Below are positions 1 through 7,579 of a stretch of DNA of 21,979 nt, piece by piece. Source of the stretch: an uncultured Methanobrevibacter sp. (lineage in GTDB: Archaea; Methanobacteriota; Methanobacteria; Methanobacteriales; Methanobacteriaceae); the NCBI GenBank assembly GCA_900317865.1, contig ONIK01000038.1, forward strand, positions 1 to 21,979. The letters are read 5' to 3'. How positions within the stretch are numbered: the first letter of the stretch is position 1; every line of letters starts with the position of its first letter. The notes under the pieces were generated by a model, which saw only the letters and a program-made list of their open reading frames with translations, did not search any database and had not been told where the DNA came from. The translations under genes were made by a program, and so were the position numbers.

Positions 1-386
1 CCAATCCATTGAGCCAAATCATATTTAGCTATGTCTTCTTCTTTAATTCCTCTTGCAATCATCTTTTCTTTTAAAGCTTCAGCATCAGCTCCGGCCATAC
101 CACATTCTGTGTGTCCGACAACCATTACTTCTTCAGCTCCAAGATTGTATAATGCTGCACCGATTGATCGGATTGCATCTTCACCGACGATTGAGTTACC
201 TGCATTTCTGACGATTTTTGCATCTCCTCTTTTTAAACCTAATGCAGGTTCGAAAAAGTCGATTAATCTGCAGTCCATACAGGTTAAAATAGCTAATTTC
301 TTAGCTGCATGGTGAGACATCTCTGTGCCTTCAAAATTTTCAACAAATTCCTTATTGTCCTTTAATACATTTTCCAAAATAGTCAT
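1..386 (-). CDS. cab: beta-class carbonic anhydrase (Cab type), partial, C-terminus outside window
   Basis: Interconverts CO2 and bicarbonate in the cytoplasm with a zinc ion. Only the first 128 residues are visible; the frame stays open to base 1. The zinc and active-site motifs of the beta class are all present: TCMDCRL gives Cys36, Asp38 and Arg40, and VGHTECGM gives His92 and Cys95. RGDAKIVRNAGN is the conserved stretch between them. The order and wording resemble the methanogen Cab enzyme (known from Methanothermobacter) more than plant-type enzymes. The ATG (384-386) lies one base after the ilvN stop, and AGAGGT at the end of ilvN serves as ribosome site, so it is the third gene of the ilvB-ilvN operon. 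Supplying CO2/bicarbonate to carboxylating steps of an autotroph is an inferred role; the family call is firm. Confidence 0.93.
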   Translation of the reverse strand, partial: MTILENVLKDNKEFVENFEGTEMSHHAAKKLAILTCMDCRLIDFFEPALGLKRGDAKIVRNAGNSIVGEDAIRSIGAALYNLGAEEVMVVGHTECGMAGADAEALKEKMIARGIKEEDIAKYDLAQWI

Positions 387-387
387 T

Positions 388-873
388 TTAAATACCTCTT
401 GACATTGCAGTAATACCCGTTCTTGAAATCTTTCTGATTCCAAAACGTTCTAACAAAGATATAAATGCATTGATTTTATCCCCATCCCCAGTTATTTCAA
501 CAATCAGTGTTTCTTCACTTACGTCAATAATTTGTGCTCTGAAAATATTGGAATATTGCAATATTTCAGCCCGTTCTACTTCACTAGCTGTACTAACTTT
601 TATGAGACATAATTCTCTTTTAACTGCATTTTTAGTAATATCTTTAATCTTGATAACATCAACTAATTTATTTAGCTGCTTTGTAACCTGTTCCAATATC
701 TTTTCATCGGCTTTTACAGTAATTACCATTCTTGCAAGACCTTTTGTTTCAGATTTGCCGACTGTAATACCTTCAATATTGAAATCTCTTCTTGTGAATA
801 ATCCGGCTATCTTCTGTAAAACTCCAGGCCTATTTTCAACAAGAGTACTTATAATATGATATTCTTCTTCCAT
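388..873 (-). CDS. ilvN: acetolactate synthase small (regulatory) subunit
   Basis: Regulatory subunit that binds the catalytic IlvB subunit and confers end-product (valine) feedback in characterised systems. At 161 residues it has the usual short-form length. The N-terminal ACT domain (about residues 4-80) is obvious from HIISTLVENRPGVLQKIAGL, RRDFNIEGITVG and LARMVITV; the second half (about 85-157) is the IlvN C-terminal domain with RELCLIKV and a GDGDKINAFI segment. The ATG follows the ilvB TAA stop with no gap, so translation is almost certainly coupled. The next gene, carbonic anhydrase, begins one base after this stop. It is also called ilvH in some genomes; sequence alone does not separate the names. 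Confidence 0.96.
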   Translation of the reverse strand: MEEEYHIISTLVENRPGVLQKIAGLFTRRDFNIEGITVGKSETKGLARMVITVKADEKILEQVTKQLNKLVDVIKIKDITKNAVKRELCLIKVSTASEVERAEILQYSNIFRAQIIDVSEETLIVEITGDGDKINAFISLLERFGIRKISRTGITAMSRGI

Positions 874-2568
874 TTAAATCACATCCTTTTCAAGTTTATA
901 TTCACCAATCATTTCATTGATACCTGCACCCGGAGGCAGCATTGGAAGTGATTCTTCAGAATCTATGACAATATCTATCAATATAGCCTCATTATCTTTT
1001 ATTGCGGTTTTTAATACATCTTTGGTTTCGCCGGGTTTTTCCACTCTTACAGCATTAATGCCGAAACTTTCAGCTAACTTGACAAAGTCTGGACTGTCTT
1101 TAAATTTTGTTTCGGAATGTCTTTCATTGTACAATAAGCTTTGCCATTGATATACCATTCCCAAAGTTCTGTTTTCAAGCACTACTGCAATAACAGGCAA
1201 ATCATAATCATAAACGGTAGCCAATTCCTGACAGACCATTAAAAATCCGCCGTCCCCATTAATAGAAACAACAGGATCCTGCGGACATGCAACTTTAGCA
1301 CCAATAGCTGACGGGAAACCGAATCCCATCGTTCCAAGTCCTCCTGAAGAGATGAACTTGCGTGGTTTTTGAGTGTCATAAAAATGAGCCGCCCACATCT
1401 GGTTCTGGCCGACATCTGTTGTCAGTATGGACTCGGGAGTTAAAACTTCACTGATTTCCTTAATTACAGATTGAGGTTTAAGTGGAACATCATCATATGT
1501 AACTCTAGGAAGTAAATCAATTTTTCTTTGCTTGATTTTATCTGTCCAAGCATTAACCTCATTGGAAGCTTTATATCCTTTAAATAAATTATTTAATGAA
1601 TTTAAAATATTTTTAGCATCACCTACAATAGGCAAATCCACATCGACATTTTTACCTATTTCAGCAGGGTCTATATCAATATGGATAACCTTGCTGTCGG
1701 GAACGAAACTGTCCAGTCTTCCGGTTGTTCTGTCAGAAAATCTTATACCTATAGCAATCAATAAATCACATTCATTAACAGAATCATTGGAAACTTTTCT
1801 TCCATGCATTCCCAGCATTCCCAATGCCAATTCGTCCTTTTCATTGATAGCTCCCTTACCTAAAAGTGAAGTCATGACAGGAGCATTGATTAAATGTACA
1901 AATTCATTGAATTCACTGCAGGCATCAGCCAAAATAACGCCTGCACCGGCAAGCACCAAAGGCCTTTTAGCCTGCTTAATTAACTCACAGGCTTTTTTAA
2001 TTTGTCTGGGATTACCCTTTAATGTAGGTTTGTATCCGGGAATTTGAATTAGATTATCATCAAAACTTGTTAATTCCCCTTCCTGCACTTCTTTTGGAAC
2101 ATCAATTAATACAGGTCCGGGTCTTCCACTTGCAGCTATATCAAAACTGGTTTTTATGATGGAAGGTATTAAATCAGGGTCTTTTGGCTGAAAACTATGC
2201 TTGACAATAGGCATAGTGATACCCATAATATCCGCTTCCTGAAATGCATCATTTCCTATTAAATGAGTTGGAACCTGTCCTGTTATAGCTACAATAGGAG
2301 AAGAGTCCATATAAGAAGTAGCAATACCGGTAACCAGGTTAGTTGCACCCGGTCCGGAAGTGGCCAGGCACACTCCCACCTTACCTGAAGCCCTTGCAAA
2401 TCCGTCAGCCGCATGAGCTGCTGCCTGTTCGTGTCTAACTAGGATATGGTCGATGTCCGCATCATATAACATATCATAGAAAGGTATGGTTTGTCCTCCG
2501 GGATAACCGAATATTGTTTCTACTCCCATTTTTTTAAGGGATTCAATTATTGCTTCTCCGCCTCTCAT
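874..2568 (-). CDS. ilvB: acetolactate synthase large (catalytic) subunit
   Basis: Thiamine-diphosphate enzyme that condenses two pyruvates to acetolactate, or pyruvate plus 2-oxobutyrate to acetohydroxybutyrate: the first common step of valine, leucine and isoleucine synthesis. Its 564 residues match the family. The N-terminal pyrimidine-binding domain has GYPGG near residue 21 and the catalytic glutamate in RHEQAAAHAADG (Glu47). The central domain follows, then the C-terminal PP-binding domain with the metal/TPP motif starting GDGGF and ending in the ENRTLGM region. The ATG is preceded by AAAGGT about eight bases upstream. A TATA-like element at 2621-2630 suits transcription with ilvN and carbonic anhydrase. 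No attenuator or leader peptide is seen in the short upstream region. Confidence 0.97.
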   Translation of the reverse strand: MRGGEAIIESLKKMGVETIFGYPGGQTIPFYDMLYDADIDHILVRHEQAAAHAADGFARASGKVGVCLATSGPGATNLVTGIATSYMDSSPIVAITGQVPTHLIGNDAFQEADIMGITMPIVKHSFQPKDPDLIPSIIKTSFDIAASGRPGPVLIDVPKEVQEGELTSFDDNLIQIPGYKPTLKGNPRQIKKACELIKQAKRPLVLAGAGVILADACSEFNEFVHLINAPVMTSLLGKGAINEKDELALGMLGMHGRKVSNDSVNECDLLIAIGIRFSDRTTGRLDSFVPDSKVIHIDIDPAEIGKNVDVDLPIVGDAKNILNSLNNLFKGYKASNEVNAWTDKIKQRKIDLLPRVTYDDVPLKPQSVIKEISEVLTPESILTTDVGQNQMWAAHFYDTQKPRKFISSGGLGTMGFGFPSAIGAKVACPQDPVVSINGDGGFLMVCQELATVYDYDLPVIAVVLENRTLGMVYQWQSLLYNERHSETKFKDSPDFVKLAESFGINAVRVEKPGETKDVLKTAIKDNEAILIDIVIDSEESLPMLPPGAGINEMIGEYKLEKDVI

Positions 2569-2620
2569 TTCTAAAACCTTTATTAAATCTTTTATTATGG
2601 ATTAATTTTTGTGTAGTGGA

Positions 2621-2630
2621 ATATATAAAA
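2621..2630 (-). promoter_or_regulatory. putative TATA box of the ilvB-ilvN-cab operon
   Basis: Read on the minus strand the sequence is TTTTATATAT, close to the methanogen TATA consensus and about 53 bases before the ilvB ATG. A start about 25 bases downstream would leave a leader of roughly 30 bases. Assignment is by sequence only; this AT-rich spacer holds other partial matches. Confidence 0.4.
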
Positions 2631-2657
2631 TTAGTCATTAGATATTGAAAAAAATTA

Positions 2658-2670
2658 ATATAGTATAAAA
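2658..2670 (+). promoter_or_regulatory. putative TATA element of the DUF2085 gene
   Basis: A TATA-like stretch (ATATAGTATAAAA) lies 36-48 bases before the ATG at 2707. It is back to back with the ilvB promoter in the 138-base divergent spacer. No good Shine-Dalgarno sequence precedes the ATG, so the message may have a very short leader. Confidence 0.3.
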
Positions 2671-2706
2671 TAATAAATTAAACACAAGTAAGCAACTTAG
2701 ATTATC

Positions 2707-3051
2707 ATGAAATATTCAAAAATATTATGCCACAGAATACCTGAAAGAAGCTTTCATTATAAGAATCATCAGTTTCCAGTTTGTGCAAGATGTACCGGCT
2801 TTTATACAGGTTTAATAGTATTTTTAATATATAATTACTTTTATCCGGTCAATTATACATTAAACTTATTCATAATATCAGTTATATTGCTTATTCCTGC
2901 AGGCGTCGACGGTTTTACTCAGCTTTTGGGATATCGCAAAAGCAATAATAATCTACGATTTGTTACCGGATTTATTGGTGGAATCGGCTTAATAATTTTC
3001 ATGAAAATAGCTGTAGAAATCTTTTATTATTTAATGGGAGTATATTTATGA
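2707..3051 (+). CDS. DUF2085 family small membrane protein
   Basis: Protein of 114 residues with no established function. The cysteine-containing N-terminal block is the hallmark of DUF2085: CHRIPERSFHYK followed by FPVCARCTGFYTG, with conserved Cys8, Cys26 and Cys29. After it come about three hydrophobic segments (roughly residues 32-48, 52-70 and 86-110) with VDGFTQLLGYR between the second and third, also typical. Cys and His in the first block could bind a metal or cofactor, but that is a guess. The stop overlaps the start of the next gene in an ATGA arrangement, so the two are very likely made together. The ATG at 2707 lacks a clear ribosome site; the strong family match from residue 8 supports it. 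Confidence 0.85.
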   Translation: MKYSKILCHRIPERSFHYKNHQFPVCARCTGFYTGLIVFLIYNYFYPVNYTLNLFIISVILLIPAGVDGFTQLLGYRKSNNNLRFVTGFIGGIGLIIFMKIAVEIFYYLMGVYL

Positions 3052-3326
3052 TTTTTTGTCCAGAATGCGGTGAAGAAAATCCTGAAGGAAGTAAATTCTG
3101 TAGAAAATGCGGTATTAATCTAGTCTATGAAACACCAGAACCTGAACCTAAACAAACAACAGCTAAAAAAGTTACGGTTGAGGACGACAGGGGACCGATT
3201 AATCCGAGACCCGTCAATACATCAAGTACCGGCAATAATAATACAAATGATGATAAGGATAAATGGTGCATGTGCTGTATTTGTATAGTCTTTTTATTTA
3301 TAGTGTTTGCCATTCTTGGCCATTAA
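3048..3326 (+). CDS. small zinc-ribbon protein with C-terminal membrane helix
   Basis: Protein of 92 residues. The N-terminus is a zinc ribbon with two CxxC knuckles, FCPECG (Cys4, Cys7) and FCRKCG (Cys18, Cys21). A polar, probably disordered linker rich in Pro, Thr and Asn runs to about residue 70, then KDKWCMCCICIVFLF leads into one C-terminal hydrophobic helix with a Cys cluster at its edge. This predicts a tail-anchored protein with the ribbon in the cytoplasm. Its ATG overlaps the stop of the DUF2085 gene by four bases, so translation is coupled and a functional link is likely. The stop codon overlaps the stop of convergent argF. Function unknown. Confidence 0.8.
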   Translation: MIFCPECGEENPEGSKFCRKCGINLVYETPEPEPKQTTAKKVTVEDDRGPINPRPVNTSSTGNNNTNDDKDKWCMCCICIVFLFIVFAILGH

Positions 3327-4231
3327 TCCTTTAAATAATGGTAAAGAACGGCTTTTTGTGCATGAAGCCTGTTTTCGGCCTGATCATAAATAACTGACTG
3401 ACTGCCGTCAATTACATCAGCTGAAACTTCCTGACCTCTGACTGCAGGCAGGCAATGCATAAAAATAGCACCTTCATTAGCAATATCCATTAACTGCTGA
3501 TTGACCTGATAAGGTGCAAGATCTTTTTCTCTTTGTGCTTTTTCAGCTTCATCACCCATACTTACCCACACATCAGTATAAACAACATCGACATTGCTTA
3601 AAACAACATCAATATCATCAGAAATAGTTATTTCAGTATTGTTTTCATTTGCATATTCATTGGCGATTTTTAAAATATCTTCATCAGGTTCATAACCTTT
3701 AGGACAGGCAACAGACATGTCCATTCCTAAAAGAGGAGCAATCAATAAAAGGGAATTACATACGTTGTTTCCATCACCGACGAAACATATTTTCTTATTT
3801 TCAAAGGAACCGAAATGCTCTTTGATTGTTAACATATCGGCCAATGCCTGGCAGGGGTGTTCCAGATTTGTCAGTCCGCTGATAACAGGCACTTCAGAAT
3901 ATTTGGCCAATTCAACTACATCGCGATGTTCAATAGCTCTAATCATTATTCCATCAACAAAACGGCTCAATACTTTAGCAGTATCTAAAATAGGTTCTCC
4001 TCTGCCCATCTGCAAGTCATTAGATGATAAAAATATTCCTCTTCCGCCCAGCTGATACATTCCAACATCAAAAGAAACTCTGGTACGTGTTGAAGACTTT
4101 TGGAAAATCATGGCTAAAGTTTTACCTTTCAAAGGCTTATCTTCCGCTTCGCCTGCTTTAATCTTAATAGCTAAATCAATAATATATGAGACTTCCTCTT
4201 TAATATCACAAACAGATAATAAACTATCCAT
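3323..4231 (-). CDS. argF: ornithine carbamoyltransferase
   Basis: Transfers the carbamoyl group from carbamoyl phosphate to ornithine to give citrulline in arginine synthesis; a cytoplasmic trimer in the family. Length is 302 residues, as usual. The carbamoyl-phosphate loop STRTR lies at residues 47-51, HPCQ is mid-protein, and the ornithine-side motif MHCLPA with the conserved Cys is near residue 260. The ornithine-specific SMG loop appears as VSMGDE, which separates it from aspartate carbamoyltransferase. The ATG has an AGAGGGG ribosome site upstream. The 3' end overlaps the convergent zinc-ribbon gene by four bases, stop on stop. It stands alone rather than in an arg operon. Confidence 0.96.
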   Translation of the reverse strand: MDSLLSVCDIKEEVSYIIDLAIKIKAGEAEDKPLKGKTLAMIFQKSSTRTRVSFDVGMYQLGGRGIFLSSNDLQMGRGEPILDTAKVLSRFVDGIMIRAIEHRDVVELAKYSEVPVISGLTNLEHPCQALADMLTIKEHFGSFENKKICFVGDGNNVCNSLLLIAPLLGMDMSVACPKGYEPDEDILKIANEYANENNTEITISDDIDVVLSNVDVVYTDVWVSMGDEAEKAQREKDLAPYQVNQQLMDIANEGAIFMHCLPAVRGQEVSADVIDGSQSVIYDQAENRLHAQKAVLYHYLKD

Positions 4232-4263
4232 TATAATCCCCTCTAATAAAATAAAGTATTTGT

Positions 4264-4280
4264 TATTTATATATATTAAA
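4264..4280 (-). promoter_or_regulatory. putative TATA box of argF
   Basis: On the minus strand this reads TTTAATATATATAAATA, 33-49 bases before the argF ATG. A start about 25 bases downstream leaves room for the ribosome site. Assigned by sequence and position only. Confidence 0.4.
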
Positions 4281-4331
4281 TATTATGTTTTTTCACACTT
4301 AATTAAATGAAATGTATCTTGAATATTATTT

Positions 4332-4366
4332 CAAAAAAAAGAAAAACTATTTTAAGTAAAATAGTT
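4332..4366 (-). terminator. hairpin terminator downstream of the MFS gene
   Basis: On the minus strand, just past the permease stop, a perfect nine-base-pair stem (arms 4345-4353 and 4358-4366, loop 4354-4357) is followed by a T-rich run interrupted by a single C. It has the form of an intrinsic terminator and would isolate this gene from argF downstream. Confidence 0.7.
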
Positions 4367-4373
4367 CTATTTC

Positions 4374-5627
4374 TTAATCCAATTCATTAATGGATGTTCC
4401 TTTAGTTTCAGGGAATACCCAAATCCAAATACCGACCAATATTGCAAATATTGAAGCTATAGCAATTCCGTAACTCAAATCAAAGTATGTTGCAACAAGA
4501 GTTATGGTTATGGGCGTGAGGAATTGGGCTCCACGTGCAAGATTGAATACGGTACCAACACCGGTATTTCTGATTTTTGTTGGGAAGAGTTCTGAGAATA
4601 GTGACCCGAATCCTCCAAAGAATCCTGTTCCAAATCCGGTCATGAACATGAATACAAATATTAAATCAGGAATTGCAGCAATCTGATTCCAGCAAAGTGT
4701 AATCATGGCTATGCTTATACCCATGATAAAACTGTAAATTGTAAATGCGGGACGTCTTCCGAGCTTATCTGCCACATAACCGAAAGTGGTATAACCTGTA
4801 AAATCACCGCATTGAATTAATACAATCCCAAATGTTGTGCCTACAGCTGCCAAGCCTCTTTCTTGTGCAAGATAGGTTGGAAGCCAGGAATATGTATACC
4901 AATAGGCGGACATACCGAATCCGCATAATATCAAACACATCAGGAATATTTTTCTATAATTTTTTGAAAATAATTCTTTAAATTCCTGGAGAGGATGTTT
5001 GTTTTTGAACTGATCTTTATTTTGAAGCCATACATCGGATTCCTTAAGATTTCTCCTAATGAGAATGACACTAAGTGCAGGAAGAACTGAAACTAAAAAT
5101 GTCATTCTCCAGCCAATATGTGGACTTACTAATCCCCCCACTATTGCAGCTAAAATCACACCAACCGGTGCTCCGGATTGCATGAAGGCTCCGAATTTAG
5201 CTCTTAATTTATCAGGAAATGTTTCGTTGATGTAAATCTGACCGGTAGCCCATTCTCCACCAACACCTAATCCCGTAATAAATCTAAATATTATTAATGA
5301 ATAAAAAGACCATGAAAAGGCAGATAACATAGTGCCTATAGAATAAATAACGATTGTCCATTGCAATACTTTCTTACGACCATACTTATCACCCAATGCT
5401 CCAAAAACTATACCTCCAAAGCCTGTGGCAAACAATGATATTCCCAGACATAAAGAGAGCATTTCAGCGGAAAAATGAAGATCAGCCTGAAGATAGGACA
5501 CTAAAAATGTAAACAGCATCAAATCGTAGAAATCAAAAACCCAGCCTGCCCAGCTCAAACCGAAAATCTTGTAATGGTCTTTCGTTAGTTTTGTTTCTTC
5601 ATTCATCAGCATAACTGTACAACCCAT
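4374..5627 (-). CDS. MFS transporter, metabolite:H+ symporter-like
   Basis: Cytoplasmic-membrane permease of up to 417 residues with the twelve-helix pattern of the major facilitator superfamily. Motif A is present after helix 2 (GALGDKYGRKKVL) and in degenerate form at the matching place in the second half (GYVADKLGRRPAF). FDFYDLMLF in helix 1, RFITGLGVGGEW and the final FPETKG resemble the aromatic-acid/metabolite:H+ symporter branch. Substrate cannot be read from sequence; neighbours are amino-acid genes but it has its own terminator. The start is uncertain: ATG at 5627, 5612 or 5606 are in frame and none has a convincing ribosome site. The methionine before NEETK (5606) puts the fewest residues ahead of helix 1. 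Confidence 0.85.
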   Translation of the reverse strand: MGCTVMLMNEETKLTKDHYKIFGLSWAGWVFDFYDLMLFTFLVSYLQADLHFSAEMLSLCLGISLFATGFGGIVFGALGDKYGRKKVLQWTIVIYSIGTMLSAFSWSFYSLIIFRFITGLGVGGEWATGQIYINETFPDKLRAKFGAFMQSGAPVGVILAAIVGGLVSPHIGWRMTFLVSVLPALSVILIRRNLKESDVWLQNKDQFKNKHPLQEFKELFSKNYRKIFLMCLILCGFGMSAYWYTYSWLPTYLAQERGLAAVGTTFGIVLIQCGDFTGYTTFGYVADKLGRRPAFTIYSFIMGISIAMITLCWNQIAAIPDLIFVFMFMTGFGTGFFGGFGSLFSELFPTKIRNTGVGTVFNLARGAQFLTPITITLVATYFDLSYGIAIASIFAILVGIWIWVFPETKGTSINELD

Positions 5628-5922
5628 ACTTATTTGATTTTTAAAGAAATTTATTATTATTTTATTTTAAGTTTTAAATGATATTTAAAATTTATTCAAA
5701 TAATATAATTGGATATTGATTATTTTTTGCAATTGATGAAAACTTTATTATAATTTCAATGGCAAAGACCGTTTATTTAATTTAATTGTGAAATAATAAA
5801 AATACGCCAGTAAATTTTTTACAAACCCATTAATTGAATTAAATGAAAAAATTATTTTAATAATAAATAATATAACATTTAAAACTATTAAATTATATAA
5901 TTATAACCTAGTAGGCGATTAA
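5628..5922. other. divergent AT-rich intergenic region between MFS gene and ilvD
   Basis: This 295-base spacer separates two outward-facing genes, so it should hold both promoters. A TATA-like stretch at 5891-5905 (AATTATATAATTATA) lies 18-32 bases before the ilvD ATG. No RNA gene, open reading frame with a ribosome site, or strong inverted repeat was seen. Confidence 0.4.
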
Positions 5923-7572
5923 ATGATAAGTGATAATATTAAAAAAGGAATTCAACGAGCCCCGCACAGGTCTCTTTTGAGAGCTTGTGGCCTTGAAGAT
6001 GATGATTTTAAAAAACCGTTCATTGGAATAGCTAACAGTTTTACCGATATTGTTCCGGGACATATTCATCTCAGAGACCTTGTTGAATTTGTAAAAGAAG
6101 GAATTAGGGCTGCCGGTGGAGTTCCATTTGAATTTGACACCATGGCTATTTGTGACGGAATCAGTATGAACCATGAAGGAATGAAGTATTCCCTTCCTTC
6201 AAGAGAAATTATAGCTGCTACAGTTGAAAGTATGACTAAAGGACATGCTTTTGACGGATTGGTATTAATTCCAAGCTGTGATAAAGTTGTTCCGGGCATG
6301 ATTATGGGTGCATGCCGTGTAAACATCCCAAGTATTGTTGTTACAGGGGGTCCTATGGCTGCAGGTAATTATAAAGGAAAAAATGCTGATTTAATTACTG
6401 TTTTTGAAGCTGTCGGTAAGCACTCAGCAGGAAAAATAACCGAAGAGGAAGTTTATGAAATGGAAAAATGTGCCTGTCCGGGACCCGGCAGCTGTTCAGG
6501 ACTGTTTACAGCAAATACAATGGCATGTATTTCCGAAACACTAGGTTTATCCCTTCCGTTATGTGCTACAACCCATGCAGATACTGAAGAAAATAATCAG
6601 ATGGCATTTGAATCTGGAAAACAGATTATTGAACTTGTAGAAAAGGACATTAAGCCATCCGACATATTAACTCAGGAAGCCTTTAACAATGCCATTGCAA
6701 TTGACATGGCTTTAGGAGGTTCATCAAATACCGCTTTACACATTCCGGCTATTGCAAGTGAAGTTGATGGGGTTGATGTTGATTTGGAATTGTTCGACAA
6801 AATCAGCCGTGAAGTTCCCCACATTGCATTAATTTCACCTGCAGGTGAAGACAGCATGATGGACCTGCATCTGGCCGGAGGAATTCCTGCAGTATTGAAA
6901 ACCCTGGATGACAAAATTGACAATACTCCATTAACAGTCACAGGCAAGACCATAGGAGAAAACCTTGAAAATGTTGAAAATAAAAATACTGATGTTATTC
7001 GTCCATTAGATAATCCTGTTCATGAAGATGGTGGAATAGCTATTCTTAAAGGTAATATTGCTCCAAACGGCAGTGTTGTTAAAAAAGGTGCTGTTGCAGA
7101 AGAATTAATGCATCTTAAAGGACCGGCAAAGGTTTATCATTCTGAAGAGGAAGTAACACAGGCAATATTCAATCATGAAATAGAAGAAAGAGATATTGTT
7201 GTTATTATCTATGAAGGTCCTAAAGGCGGTCCTGGAATGAGAGAAATGTTAAATGCCACTTCAGCCCTTGCAGGAATGGGAATTAAAGACGTTGGTCTTA
7301 TTACTGACGGAAGATTTTCAGGCGGAACACGTGGTCCGTGTATCGGACATGTATCACCTGAAGCAATGGCATCAGGTCCTATTGCCGCCGTTGAGAACGG
7401 AGATATAATTGAAATCGACATTAAAAACAGATCCATTAATGTCGAATTAAGTGATGAAGAAATAGCTCAAAGACTGGAAAATGTAAAACACCCTGAAAGC
7501 GATGTTGACGGCTGGTTAAGCATATACCAAAAATTGGTTCAATCTGCAGACAGCGGAGCTATCTTAAGGTAG
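5923..7572 (+). CDS. ilvD: dihydroxy-acid dehydratase
   Basis: Dehydrates 2,3-dihydroxy-isovalerate and 2,3-dihydroxy-3-methylvalerate to the 2-keto acids, the step before the final transamination to valine and isoleucine. At 549 residues it is full length. Iron-sulfur ligands are visible in PSCDK (Cys119) and GPGSCSGL (Cys191). The position that is cysteine in the oxygen-stable [2Fe-2S] class is glycine here (IVPGHIHL, as in E. coli IlvD), so an oxygen-labile [4Fe-4S] type is expected, which suits a strict anaerobe. CDG (Cys77-Asp78), GGSSNT and the C-terminal GRFSGG are conserved. The N-terminus MISDNIKKGIQRAPHRSL is typical and supports this ATG. hisD follows after seven bases. Confidence 0.97.
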   Translation: MISDNIKKGIQRAPHRSLLRACGLEDDDFKKPFIGIANSFTDIVPGHIHLRDLVEFVKEGIRAAGGVPFEFDTMAICDGISMNHEGMKYSLPSREIIAATVESMTKGHAFDGLVLIPSCDKVVPGMIMGACRVNIPSIVVTGGPMAAGNYKGKNADLITVFEAVGKHSAGKITEEEVYEMEKCACPGPGSCSGLFTANTMACISETLGLSLPLCATTHADTEENNQMAFESGKQIIELVEKDIKPSDILTQEAFNNAIAIDMALGGSSNTALHIPAIASEVDGVDVDLELFDKISREVPHIALISPAGEDSMMDLHLAGGIPAVLKTLDDKIDNTPLTVTGKTIGENLENVENKNTDVIRPLDNPVHEDGGIAILKGNIAPNGSVVKKGAVAEELMHLKGPAKVYHSEEEVTQAIFNHEIEERDIVVIIYEGPKGGPGMREMLNATSALAGMGIKDVGLITDGRFSGGTRGPCIGHVSPEAMASGPIAAVENGDIIEIDIKNRSINVELSDEEIAQRLENVKHPESDVDGWLSIYQKLVQSADSGAILR

Positions 7573-7579
7573 TGTTAAA

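Noticed and set aside
31..315. Plus-strand open frame of 94 codons
   Set aside because: It lies antisense to the carbonic anhydrase gene, whose catalytic motifs are intact on the minus strand; no ribosome site.
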